Positions 17,889-25,729 of a stretch of 64,000 bases of DNA are shown here, one piece after another. The stretch comes from Bacteroidota bacterium (GTDB lineage Bacteria > Bacteroidota > Bacteroidia > Flavobacteriales > Flavobacteriaceae). Under the pieces are notes generated by a model, which saw only the letters and a list, made by a program, of their open reading frames with translations, was not told the DNA's origin and did no database searches. Each line of letters begins with the position of its first letter. Position 1 is the first letter of the stretch. The position numbers and the translations under genes were made by a program. The stretch spans positions 1-64,000 of the forward strand of contig JAEWJM010000029.1 in the NCBI GenBank assembly GCA_023386585.1. The letters run 5' to 3'.

Positions 17889-19331
17889 GTGAAAATACTG
17901 GACAAATACATCCTTAAAACGTTCATAGTCACATTCTCCACGGTATTTGTCATCCTCTTTTTGATTTTTATCCTGCAGACCGTCTGGCTCTTCATCGGTG
18001 AACTCGCCGGTAAAGATCTTGACCTGTTGCTTATCATAAAATTCCTTCTTTTTAAAATGCCGAGCGTTGTTCCGCTCGTACTTCCCCTTTCAATCGTACT
18101 TGCGAGCATAATGACTTTTGGCGGTTTTGCCGAGAACTATGAATTTGCCGCCATGAAATCGGCAGGAATTTCACTTCAGCGCGCAATGCGTGGACTTTCG
18201 GTCTTTATTTTCGTTCTCGCACTTGCTTCATTTGCCTTTGCCAACAACGTAATTCCGTTTGCCGAATATAAGTTCATCAATTTCAGGCGCAATATCGCCC
18301 AGGTAAAGCCGGCTCTCGCTATCGCGGAAGGACAGTTCAGCGACATTGGGTCTTATAACATCAAAGTCGATAAAAAGACGGGCGATAAAGGAAATCTTCT
18401 TGCAGGGATAACTATTCATAAGAAATCCGGACTCACAGCAGGAAATACGACAGTGATTAAGGCGAAAAACGGCGAACTGATCAGCAACGAGCAATCCAAC
18501 ATTTTAAAACTCGTGCTCAACGACGGATATTATTATGAAGATGTAGTTCCCAAAAAATTCGAAGAACGGAAAAGGTTGCCTTTCGCAAAGAGTTCGTTCC
18601 GTAAGTACATTATCAATATCGACCTTTCGAAGTTGAATAAAACCGATCTCAACAGCGAGCAGATCACTAACACCAATACAATGCTCAACGTTAGCGAGCT
18701 GAACTACACGATTGACTCGCTGAACACGAATTTGAGTCGCGACATCAAGTCTTTTTCAGAAAATATATACCAGCGCACAGGAATTACCGGACTGACGCGG
18801 CCGACATCATTTGTCCCGCCGCCCGGCCCGAACCCAACGCCAAAAGACCTGCTGGCAAGGCTATCCGACTCAGAACGGTCGAAAGTATTGCAGGTAGCGA
18901 TAACAAACGTTTCCAACACCGGCTTTTCTATTGAAAGCACGCGGTTTGAAATGGATGAACAACAGAAGAATATCAACAACCACTGGATCGCACTACACGA
19001 AAAATTTGTTTTTGCATTTTCGTGCTTTCTTATGTTTTTTATTGGCGCGCCGCTTGGAGCGATCATTCGCAAAGGCGGACTCGGACTTCCGATAGTTTTC
19101 GCGGTTACAATTTTCATCATATTTCACTTTGTCAATACTTTCGGAAAGAAGGTCGCGCAGGAAAATGGCATTTCACCTTTTCTGGGCACCTGGATGTCTT
19201 CAATAATCCTGGCGCCACTCGCAGTATTACTGACCTACCGGGCGACAAATGATATCGGACTGATAAACCTCGACATTGTCTTGCAGCCATTCCAGAAAAT
19301 ATTACAGAAAATTATACCTTCACAAAAATAA
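17889..19331 (+). CDS. LptF/LptG family LPS export permease
   Basis: 480 residues, GTG start (VKILDKYILKTFIVTFSTVF). Six membrane segments in two groups of three flank a periplasmic beta-jellyroll, as in YjgP/YjgQ. It is a half of the LptB2FG machine that extracts lipopolysaccharide from the inner membrane. Which of F or G it represents is not resolved here. The periplasmic part contains a Pro-rich insertion (TSFVPPPGPNPTPKD). Co-directional with lolA and ribB at 5-bp spacings. Confidence 0.9.
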   Translation: MKILDKYILKTFIVTFSTVFVILFLIFILQTVWLFIGELAGKDLDLLLIIKFLLFKMPSVVPLVLPLSIVLASIMTFGGFAENYEFAAMKSAGISLQRAMRGLSVFIFVLALASFAFANNVIPFAEYKFINFRRNIAQVKPALAIAEGQFSDIGSYNIKVDKKTGDKGNLLAGITIHKKSGLTAGNTTVIKAKNGELISNEQSNILKLVLNDGYYYEDVVPKKFEERKRLPFAKSSFRKYIINIDLSKLNKTDLNSEQITNTNTMLNVSELNYTIDSLNTNLSRDIKSFSENIYQRTGITGLTRPTSFVPPPGPNPTPKDLLARLSDSERSKVLQVAITNVSNTGFSIESTRFEMDEQQKNINNHWIALHEKFVFAFSCFLMFFIGAPLGAIIRKGGLGLPIVFAVTIFIIFHFVNTFGKKVAQENGISPFLGTWMSSIILAPLAVLLTYRATNDIGLINLDIVLQPFQKILQKIIPSQK

Positions 19332-19335
19332 TATC

Positions 19336-20466
19336 ATGTCTGATTCCATCCGTCTAAACACTATTGAAGAAGCCATTGAGGATATTCGCCAGGGCAAAGT
19401 GATCATTGTTGTTGACGACGAAGACCGCGAAAACGAAGGCGATTTTTTGGCTGCAGCCGAAAAGGTAACGCCCGAAATGATCAACTTTATGGCGAAGCAT
19501 GGGCGCGGACTCATCTGTGCACCGCTTACGGAAAACCGTTGCAAGGAATTGGGACTTTCAGTAATGGTGAACAACAACACCGATCCGATGGAAACCGCTT
19601 TTACCGTATCAGTGGACTTGCGGGGCAACGGAGTGACCACGGGAATATCGGCATCCGACCGGGCTAAGACAGTCCTGGCACTTGCCGATCCGACAACAAA
19701 ACCGCACGATCTGGCCCGACCGGGACATATATTTCCGTTAATTGCAAAACAAGGTGGCGTATTGCGCCGGACGGGGCACACTGAAGCCGCGATCGATTTT
19801 GCACGGCTTGCCGGATTCAAGTCGGCCGGCGTAATCGTAGAGATAATGAACGAAGACGGAACCATGGCAAGGCTTCCGGAATTAGCCGAGGTTGCCAGGA
19901 AATTCGACCTTAAACTCGTATCGATTGAGGCGCTGGTGGCATACAGGATGCAGCACGACAGCCTGATCGTCAAAAAGGAAGATTTTGATATCGAAACGAG
20001 GTTTGGAAAATTCCGCCTCAGGGCATACCAGCAAACTACCAACAAGCATATTCACGTTGCACTTACGAAGGGAACGTGGAATATTGGCGATCCGGTGCTT
20101 ACAAGAATCAATTCGACTTTGGTGAACAACGATATTTTGGGGACGCTGACCAAGGATTCCGATAAAAAGCTCGATGATATGTTCCGTTTGATAAGCGACG
20201 AAGGACAAGGCGCTGTTTTGTTCATCAACCAAGAAGTAAAGCCAGTAGATCTGCTTAATCGGATAACTGAATTAAAGGCATTACAGGCAAGCGGAATTTT
20301 CAAGGCGCCGGATATCAAAATGGATATCAAGGACTTCGGTATCGGCGCGCAGATTTTACATGATATTGACATCTCGAAAATCAGGCTGGTCTCTAACAGT
20401 GAACACACCAAACGGGTCGGAATGATTGGCTATGGCCTCGAAATCACCGAGCATGTTTCGTTTTAA
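19336..20466 (+). CDS. ribB: 3,4-dihydroxy-2-butanone-4-phosphate synthase with degenerate GTP cyclohydrolase II-like domain
   Basis: 376 residues from the ATG at 19336. The N-terminal half has the complete RibB active site (DDEDRENEGDF, RTGHTEAAIDFARLAG, INEDG-like IMNEDG) and makes dihydroxybutanone phosphate from ribulose-5-phosphate for riboflavin. The C-terminal half aligns with RibA in layout, but the cysteines that bind zinc in true GTP cyclohydrolase II are missing where expected (RINSTLVNNDILGTL). A second, active RibA elsewhere in the genome is therefore expected. Last gene of the ftsK block. Confidence 0.9.
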   Translation: MSDSIRLNTIEEAIEDIRQGKVIIVVDDEDRENEGDFLAAAEKVTPEMINFMAKHGRGLICAPLTENRCKELGLSVMVNNNTDPMETAFTVSVDLRGNGVTTGISASDRAKTVLALADPTTKPHDLARPGHIFPLIAKQGGVLRRTGHTEAAIDFARLAGFKSAGVIVEIMNEDGTMARLPELAEVARKFDLKLVSIEALVAYRMQHDSLIVKKEDFDIETRFGKFRLRAYQQTTNKHIHVALTKGTWNIGDPVLTRINSTLVNNDILGTLTKDSDKKLDDMFRLISDEGQGAVLFINQEVKPVDLLNRITELKALQASGIFKAPDIKMDIKDFGIGAQILHDIDISKIRLVSNSEHTKRVGMIGYGLEITEHVSF

Positions 20467-20552
20467 ATTGCTTTAAAATTTATCGAATAATATTTTTTTA
20501 AGAACCAAAAGGTTGTTTATATTTGCAACCGCTAAGGCAGCGATGCTTTACA

Positions 20553-20637
20553 GGAGGAATGGCAGAGTGGTCGATCGCGGCAGTCTTGAAAACTGTTGAC
20601 TGTAACAGGTCCGGGGGTTCGAATCCCTCTTCCTCCG
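20553..20637 (+). tRNA. tRNA-Ser (anticodon UGA)
   Basis: A type II tRNA with a long variable arm. The acceptor stem GGAGGAA pairs with TTCCTCC, the anticodon loop CTTGAAA carries TGA, and the T arm contains GGGGGTTCGAATCCCT. CCA is not encoded. It is followed at once by a Rho-independent hairpin. Confidence 0.95.
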
Positions 20638-20643
20638 CAAAGG

Positions 20644-20672
20644 AAAACCGAAACGAGAGTTTCGGTTTTTTT
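20644..20672 (+). terminator. Intrinsic terminator of tRNA-Ser
   Basis: The stem AAAACCGAAAC pairs with GTTTCGGTTTT around a GAGA tetraloop and leads into a run of T. Confidence 0.85.
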
Positions 20673-20682
20673 GTTTCCAGCA

Positions 20683-20930
20683 GCGTCAAAAGCGTTTAGC
20701 TTTTGTAAGCGGATGGGAACAAAAAAACAACATGCGCAGCAGGTTGGTTTTCGTTGCAGGTTCACCCCTACCGGGATCACCGAAGGTAATCCTCTTCTTC
20801 AGCACGAAGCGTCAAAAGCGTTTAGCTTTTGTAAGCGATGGGAAATAAAAAAAGCCGAAGCACTGAAAGCGTTTCCTTTTTCTTTGCAGGACTCTCCTAC
20901 CGGGATCATCGCAGATAAACCCTTTTACTT
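20683..20930. repeat. Diverged tandem duplication of a ~126-bp unit downstream of tRNA-Ser
   Basis: Two units start at 20683 and 20809. Both open with a near-identical 35-bp block (containing the small hairpin CAAAAGC / GCTTTTG), then diverge, and both contain CCTACCGGGATCA near the end. No credible gene is present. The rest of the 20467-21024 gap holds the tRNA, its terminator and an 11-bp periodic tract. Confidence 0.6.
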
Positions 20931-20937
20931 ACTTTTT

Positions 20938-21014
20938 ACACACTTTATCCATACACTATCCATACTTTATCAATAGACTATCCGTACTCTACCTATACAG
21001 TATTCAGTATAGAA
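20938..21014. repeat. 11-bp periodic AT-rich tract
   Basis: Seven consecutive degenerate 11-mers, e.g. CCATACACTAT, CCATACTTTAT, CAATAGACTAT, CCGTACTCTAC. The period is close to one helical turn. It runs into the 25-bp sequence duplicated on both sides of the IS element. Confidence 0.5.
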
Positions 21015-21024
21015 GTGGTTTGAC
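21000..21024. repeat. Left 25-bp direct repeat flanking the IS element
   Basis: Twenty-five bases beginning GTATTCAGTATAG and ending GTGGTTTGAC, immediately before the IS left end. An identical copy follows the right end at 22594-22618. Confidence 0.8.
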
Positions 21025-21031
21025 TGTCCCG

Positions 21032-21116
21032 TCCTAATTTAGCTATACAGATTAATAAATAAATCCTGACATAGTTATACAAATATAAATTTTAATCCTA
21101 AATCAACTATACAGCT
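21032..21116. repeat. Three subterminal repeats at the IS left end
   Basis: Three related 18-19-mers begin near 21032, 21063 and 21096: TCCTAATTTAGCTATACAG, TCCTGACATAGTTATACAA and TCCTAAATCAACTATACAG. Spacing is about 32 bp, near three helical turns. They are candidate transposase-binding sites beyond the terminal inverted repeat. Confidence 0.6.
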
Positions 21117-21118
21117 GC

Positions 21119-22006
21119 TTAAATGTTGATTCGCCTATTGTAATTTTTCCATCTTTTGGCTAATTGTTCTGACTGTAGGTGTGCTTGGTCGGGAGTCAGG
21201 TAATCACAGCTTGGGTGTGGACGCATTTCATTATACGCTTTAATACTTTTCTTAATTTGGTTGTAAGTCTGTTCAAATCCCAGCTGGCTGCTGTGCAGAT
21301 TGAATTCTGTCTTGATTATTCCATTGATTCTTTCTGCAAGAGCGTTCTCATACGGGTCGCCGTTCTCGGTCATACTGATCCCAATATTATTTTGATATAA
21401 TAGGTTTACATATTGATGAGAGCAATACTGCGAGCCACGATCTGAGTGATGTATAATCGGATCAGTGTAAATCCTGTTGCTTAATGCCATTTGCAAAGCC
21501 TCAATACAACCTTCAGCCATTAGGTCACTACGGAAGCAATAGCCGACGATTTTTCTTGAATAGGCATCGGTTATCAGACTTAAATATCCCCATTGATTGA
21601 TCATTCTGATGTAAGTAATGTCACTTACCCAAACCTGTTCGGGTCTTGTCACCGACATATCCTTGACCAGATTGCTGTATTTGCGCATCCAGTGCCGGGA
21701 ATCAGTCGTAATGGCTTTGCGTTTGCGCTGGCGCACCAGTAGTTTGTGTTCCTGCAATAAATCAAAAAGATAATCCCTGCCTATTTGTAGGCCGTGTGAT
21801 GCCAATGCTGATTGCAAAAGATAATGCAGTTTTCGTGTCCCTAACCTTGGCATGATCCTGCGCAGGTCAATTACTTCCTGAAGGATGATGTCCTCTTTTA
21901 CCAAGCCACTTTCTTTTCTCCATAAAGAATCATAATACGCATGCCGCGTCTTGCCAAACAATCTGCACAACAATCCTATCCCAGATTTGGGATAGTCCTG
22001 TTTCAT
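21119..22006 (-). CDS. IS3-family transposase OrfB (DDE integrase core)
   Basis: 295 residues. An N-terminal HTH_21-like segment (LRRIMPRLGTRKLHYLL) precedes the catalytic core, in which the three acidic residues can be seen in VWVSDITYI, IIHHSDRGSQYCS and NALAERINGIIKTE. The start overlaps the orfA stop by four bases (ATGA), so expression may use coupling instead of, or besides, the programmed frameshift usual in IS3 members. Confidence 0.92.
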   Translation of the reverse strand: MKQDYPKSGIGLLCRLFGKTRHAYYDSLWRKESGLVKEDIILQEVIDLRRIMPRLGTRKLHYLLQSALASHGLQIGRDYLFDLLQEHKLLVRQRKRKAITTDSRHWMRKYSNLVKDMSVTRPEQVWVSDITYIRMINQWGYLSLITDAYSRKIVGYCFRSDLMAEGCIEALQMALSNRIYTDPIIHHSDRGSQYCSHQYVNLLYQNNIGISMTENGDPYENALAERINGIIKTEFNLHSSQLGFEQTYNQIKKSIKAYNEMRPHPSCDYLTPDQAHLQSEQLAKRWKNYNRRINI

Positions 22007-22554
22007 TTTGAGGACTGCCTGGCACCAGACTTTTTTCTGATGTCGATTTTTAGCTGTTCTTCGGCAACATCAATCAGCGTATTGAGCGCCTTGATCTTCA
22101 TTTCTGCTTCTTCTAGCGCCTTTTGTAAGGCTTGGGCTTGAGCAGTGGTTATAGGTTTTGGTTTTTTAGCCATTGCCGGTTCTGTTACAACACAAAGTTC
22201 GACTTTTTCTGCCTTAAATTTTGTAAGCCAGTTCCTTATCAGTTTTTCGGTTTTGATGTTATAGGCAGTTTGCGCCTCCTTAATGCTCATCCTGCCTTGC
22301 TCGATTGCTGTGACGATGGTGCGTTTCTGCAGGTTGGAGTAACGCTGCCGCTTGATGTTTTGCTGATAATTAGGTGAACCATAGTCCTGCATCCAACCGT
22401 CCAGTGTGCTTTTCCCAAGCCCGTAAATCCGATTGGCTTCCTTGCGAGGAAGGCCCGCTTCAATTTCCCGAACTACTTTTAAAATCAGCCGCTTGTCATA
22501 TCGACTTTGCTTGTGCTCACGCACACCATAAAACTCATGTTCCTTGTGTTCCAT
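22003..22554 (-). CDS. IS3-type transposase OrfA (helix-turn-helix protein)
   Basis: 183 residues, long for an IS3 OrfA. Two HTH_28/Tnp_1-like helix-turn-helix units are visible (EIEAGLPRKEANRIYGLGKSTLDGWMQ and EQGRMSIKEAQTAYNIKTEKLIRNWL). A C-terminal coiled coil rich in Glu/Ala/Lys (ALQKALEEAEMKIKALNTLIDVAEEQLKI) probably mediates assembly with OrfB. Confidence 0.88.
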   Translation of the reverse strand: MEHKEHEFYGVREHKQSRYDKRLILKVVREIEAGLPRKEANRIYGLGKSTLDGWMQDYGSPNYQQNIKRQRYSNLQKRTIVTAIEQGRMSIKEAQTAYNIKTEKLIRNWLTKFKAEKVELCVVTEPAMAKKPKPITTAQAQALQKALEEAEMKIKALNTLIDVAEEQLKIDIRKKSGARQSSK

Positions 22555-22593
22555 ACACTCTTGAATTGTGTATAGCTATTTCAGGACAAGACA

Positions 22594-22618
22594 GTATTCA
22601 GTATAGAAGTGGTTTGAC
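22594..22618. repeat. Right 25-bp direct repeat flanking the IS element
   Basis: Exact copy of 21000-21024, directly after the IS terminal GACA. Confidence 0.8.
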
Positions 22619-22641
22619 CAAAAAGCTAAATGTTTTAGTCA

Positions 22642-23322
22642 TTAAAATTCCTTGGTGATCCTGCCGTCTTCCATTGTAATAATGCGGTCGGTGCGCTTTG
22701 CAAATTCTAAATCATGGGTCACGAACAAAAGCGATTGTTTGTTGGTGGAACTCAACTCGCGAAATATATCAAATACGACTTCACCGTTTCTTTTGTCGAG
22801 GTTGCCCGTTGGTTCATCGGCCATGATGATTACCGGATCGTTTATCAACGCGCGTGCAATGGAAGCGCGTTGCTTTTCGCCTCCGGACAGTTGGTTTGGT
22901 TTCTTTAGCGCATGGCTTTCAATGCCCAGGATTTTCAGTTTTTCATAAGCAAGATGCTCGACTTCTTTTTCGTTGGCACCAGCTTTCAGTCCGGGAAGCA
23001 TGACATTCCACAGAACAGAAAATTCGTTTAGCAAATAGTGGAACTGAAAAACAAATCCAATTTTTTCATTGCGGATCTTCGCCAGTTGAGCCTCCGACTT
23101 TCCCTTTGTAAAGCTGCCATCGATCCATAGATCGCCATCATATTCGGTATCCATTGTCGAAAGGATATACAGCAATGTCGATTTGCCGCAGCCTGACTTT
23201 CCCGTCACCGAAACGAATTCGCCTTTCTTAATTGCGAAAGTGACTTCCTTCAAAACCTGCACCGATACAGGATCGCGGAAATACTTTGAAATTCTGTCAG
23301 CCTTAAGTATGATATCCTCCAT
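22642..23322 (-). CDS. ABC transporter ATP-binding protein (LolD/MacB type)
   Basis: 226 residues. Walker A GKSGCGKSTLL near residues 39-49, signature LSGGEKQRASIARAL, Walker B VIIMADEPTGNLD and the H-loop FVTHD are all present. It belongs to the branch that drives FtsX-like mechanotransmission permeases. It overlaps the permease by one base and is the last gene of the adaptor-permease-ATPase operon. Cargo (lipoprotein, macrolide, peptide) cannot be predicted. Confidence 0.9.
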   Translation of the reverse strand: MEDIILKADRISKYFRDPVSVQVLKEVTFAIKKGEFVSVTGKSGCGKSTLLYILSTMDTEYDGDLWIDGSFTKGKSEAQLAKIRNEKIGFVFQFHYLLNEFSVLWNVMLPGLKAGANEKEVEHLAYEKLKILGIESHALKKPNQLSGGEKQRASIARALINDPVIIMADEPTGNLDKRNGEVVFDIFRELSSTNKQSLLFVTHDLEFAKRTDRIITMEDGRITKEF

Positions 23323-24581
23323 TATTTTCCTCTGATAATAATTACAGGATCGACCTTGCTCGCTTTTCTCGAAGGAAAATAACCGGCGAAATAGGTTGTG
23401 ATGAGCGCAAATCCGAGTCCGATTCCGTAGATTTTCGGATTGTAGTTGATGGGATATGTCTTTATTGCCGGCAGCGAATCGGTATTGAATGGAATTTGAT
23501 CTATGATGGCAGATGCGCCAAACCCAAGTAACAGCCCGATGACACCGCCGGCGATTCCAATCATTGAAGCAATAAGGATGAAGATGCCATTGACGTCACG
23601 TCCGGAAAATCCGGTTGCCTTAAGTATGGCAATTGAATCCATCTTTTCATAAATCATCATGTTCAGGATGTTGTAAATCCCGAATCCTGCAACGATAAGC
23701 AGCGTAATCCCAACCGAATACGAGATCAGCGTCCGTATGGAGCTACCGGTTTCAAATTGCGAATTGGCGGTTTGTATATCCATTGCATCGGCATTGAATA
23801 CGGCTGCATACTCCTTCGCAAGTGCGGGCGCCGACTTGATATCCTTCAGCTTCACCTGAATATCGGTAATATAACCGGACGACTCACCCAAAATTTTCTG
23901 CGTTGTTTCAATGGAGCAATAGCTCTGCACATTATCCCATTCCCTCATTCCGGATTGAAAAAGGCCAACAACCTTCAATTGTATGCGGCCGCCTTGCGAA
24001 GTCGTGATCTGGACAACATCACCTGGCTGTGCCATCATTTTTTCGGCGATCCCGGTTCCAAGGATGATACTATTCGGCACATTTTTCAGGTCGATGTAAT
24101 TGCCCGAAACCACATAATCCTTGAAAAAGAACAATCGGTTCTCTGCTTCAACATCCACTCCGCTGATAGTGCCATTAATGTCGACGGAAGCTACATTATA
24201 AAATACCTGAGCCGTAATTTTTGGCGAAACTCCAATTACCCGATGATCGTGCCTCAACGCGGCCATAATTCCGGCGGCATTGTACAGATTAGGACGTTCG
24301 TTTTTGGGCTTTATCGAGCTGACAAAATTATATGTGTTCTTAAAGCCTTTTGCCATTTCCACTGGTTGTTTATCCGCAGGCTTGATTTCCTTATACAATC
24401 GGATGTGCGGCGTGCGGTTGAGCACAAGTCCGTCCAGCAGGTCATTCAGTCCCGACATGAAGCTGAGCAACGTGACAAACATCGTGATGCTGAACGTAAC
24501 GCCTACAGCCGCAATCAGCGTTTGGCGCCATCTTGCCAGCAATAGCGAGATTGAAATTTTGGCAATAAGCTTATAATTCAT
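23322..24581 (-). CDS. ABC transporter permease, FtsX/MacB type
   Basis: 419 residues. One N-terminal membrane helix (RQTLIAAVGVTFSITMFVTLLSFM), a large periplasmic MacB_PCD-like domain with an acidic SGVDVEAENRL segment, and three C-terminal helices with the FtsX signature region (ISYSVGITLLIVAGFGIYNILNMMIYEKMDSIAILKATGF). It overlaps the adaptor gene by 4 bp. Together the three proteins should form a tripartite efflux pump with a TolC-type exit duct that is not encoded nearby. Confidence 0.88.
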   Translation of the reverse strand: MNYKLIAKISISLLLARWRQTLIAAVGVTFSITMFVTLLSFMSGLNDLLDGLVLNRTPHIRLYKEIKPADKQPVEMAKGFKNTYNFVSSIKPKNERPNLYNAAGIMAALRHDHRVIGVSPKITAQVFYNVASVDINGTISGVDVEAENRLFFFKDYVVSGNYIDLKNVPNSIILGTGIAEKMMAQPGDVVQITTSQGGRIQLKVVGLFQSGMREWDNVQSYCSIETTQKILGESSGYITDIQVKLKDIKSAPALAKEYAAVFNADAMDIQTANSQFETGSSIRTLISYSVGITLLIVAGFGIYNILNMMIYEKMDSIAILKATGFSGRDVNGIFILIASMIGIAGGVIGLLLGFGASAIIDQIPFNTDSLPAIKTYPINYNPKIYGIGLGFALITTYFAGYFPSRKASKVDPVIIIRGK

Positions 24582-25660
24582 TTTTGCGGAAGGATCAGTT
24601 CATCTTTAGCGGTAATTCCAGACAATACTTCTATTTTCTTGTAGTCGCGAAGGCCCGTTTTAACACGCACCGTGTCACCGTTTGCTTTTACGACCAGTGA
24701 ATCGTTGATTACGCAATTTCGCGGAATGAGCAAAGCATTTCTTTTGGTAGCAAGAACGATATTGGCTTCGAAAGATATGTTCGGATATAGGATTTTTGGT
24801 GCGTTTACAAACTCTGCTTCCACGATAAATGTGCGGCTTCGGCTGTCCATGATCGGATTGATTTTGGTAACCCGCGCCTCAAAGCTCGTTCCTTTGTAAC
24901 TGTCTAACGAAACCTGAACCGGTAGATCTTTGCGCACCTTAAGAATGTCGTATTCATCTACTTCCATCTCAAGAATGAAATTATTCGCATCCCCGATTAC
25001 CGCCAACGGAGCCTGCATGCCCACCATTTCGCCTTTCTCGACATTGATTTGATAAACCGTACCGTTTACGCGGCTTTTTACGAGATAATCGCCCGCAATA
25101 TGTTTCGATATCGAAAGGTTTTTTTTCGATTGCGCCGCATTGTAATTCAGCTGATTTTTAAGATCGCCGTAACGGGCTAATGCCGCGAGATACGAATCCT
25201 TTGAATTTTGGTAACCCAGTTCGCGCTGCTCAAATTCCACTTTTGATCCGATTTGCTGTTTCCAAAGATTTTTCTGCCGGACGTACATCAGCGAGTCATT
25301 ATTCATTTTCTTCCGCGCCATTTCCAGCGAAAGCTGCGCATCCTTGAGTTTACCCTGATTCGAATTCAGGTCGGCATAATCAGCTGCCAGCCTGGCGTTT
25401 TCCTCGGACAGGCGCGGGACATCGCTTGAAATAAAAAGCAGTGGCGTGCCTACCCGCACCTGGCTTCCCTCGGTTACAAATAGCGTATCCACAATGCCGT
25501 TAACGGTCGAAAACGCTTCGTATTGATTTTTGCTTTTAATGATGCCTGACGCATAAATCGACTCAGAAACATCCGATACGACCGGCTTTATTGATTTCTG
25601 GCCTTTGTTGCAGGAAGTCAACAAGATCAATGTGAGCAGCGACGCGATAAAATTCTTCAT
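24578..25660 (-). CDS. HlyD/MacA-type periplasmic adaptor lipoprotein
   Basis: 360 residues from the ATG at 25660; a longer frame starts upstream of the promoter box. It has a lipoprotein signal peptide with lipobox LLTSC. Biotinyl-lipoyl halves surround a coiled-coil hairpin (ENARLAADYADLNSNQGKLKDAQLSLEMARKK), followed by a beta-barrel (KINPIMDSRSRTFIVEAEF) and a membrane-proximal domain. It links the FtsX-like permease to an outer membrane channel. First gene of the efflux operon. Confidence 0.88.
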   Translation of the reverse strand: MKNFIASLLTLILLTSCNKGQKSIKPVVSDVSESIYASGIIKSKNQYEAFSTVNGIVDTLFVTEGSQVRVGTPLLFISSDVPRLSEENARLAADYADLNSNQGKLKDAQLSLEMARKKMNNDSLMYVRQKNLWKQQIGSKVEFEQRELGYQNSKDSYLAALARYGDLKNQLNYNAAQSKKNLSISKHIAGDYLVKSRVNGTVYQINVEKGEMVGMQAPLAVIGDANNFILEMEVDEYDILKVRKDLPVQVSLDSYKGTSFEARVTKINPIMDSRSRTFIVEAEFVNAPKILYPNISFEANIVLATKRNALLIPRNCVINDSLVVKANGDTVRVKTGLRDYKKIEVLSGITAKDELILPQK

Positions 25661-25664
25661 AATA

Positions 25665-25672
25665 CAAAGATA
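25665..25672 (-). promoter_or_regulatory. -7 promoter box for the efflux operon
   Basis: TATCTTTG on the minus strand lies only 5 bases from the adaptor ATG, so the leader would be nearly leaderless in length. Confidence 0.5.
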
Positions 25673-25729
25673 CGGTGTCGCAGACAACTCAATATGATTT
25701 GCGTCACACGGCGTCTTTGCTGACGGAAA

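Larger units (their letters stand above)
21025..22593 (-). mobile_element. IS3-like insertion sequence (1569 bp)
   Basis: Both ends are imperfect inverted repeats of 25 bp with 20 matches: the left begins TGTCCCGTCCTAATTTAG and the complement of the right begins TGTCTTGTCCTGAAATAG, both continuing to CTATACA. Inside are orfA and orfB on the minus strand. Identical 25-bp direct repeats lie directly outside both ends. IS3 members normally duplicate 3-5 bp, so the flanking repeat length is atypical. The element looks intact. It lies between the tRNA-Ser region and an ABC efflux operon. Confidence 0.85.

Noticed and set aside
20596..20976. 126-codon plus-strand frame over tRNA-Ser and the tandem duplication
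   Set aside because: It starts inside the tRNA and its apparent internal protein repeat only reflects the 126-bp DNA duplication.
21119..22554. Transposase genes as part of an ABC efflux resistance transposon
   Set aside because: The IS has its own complete ends and flanking direct repeats and stops before the efflux operon; nothing shows that it carries the operon.
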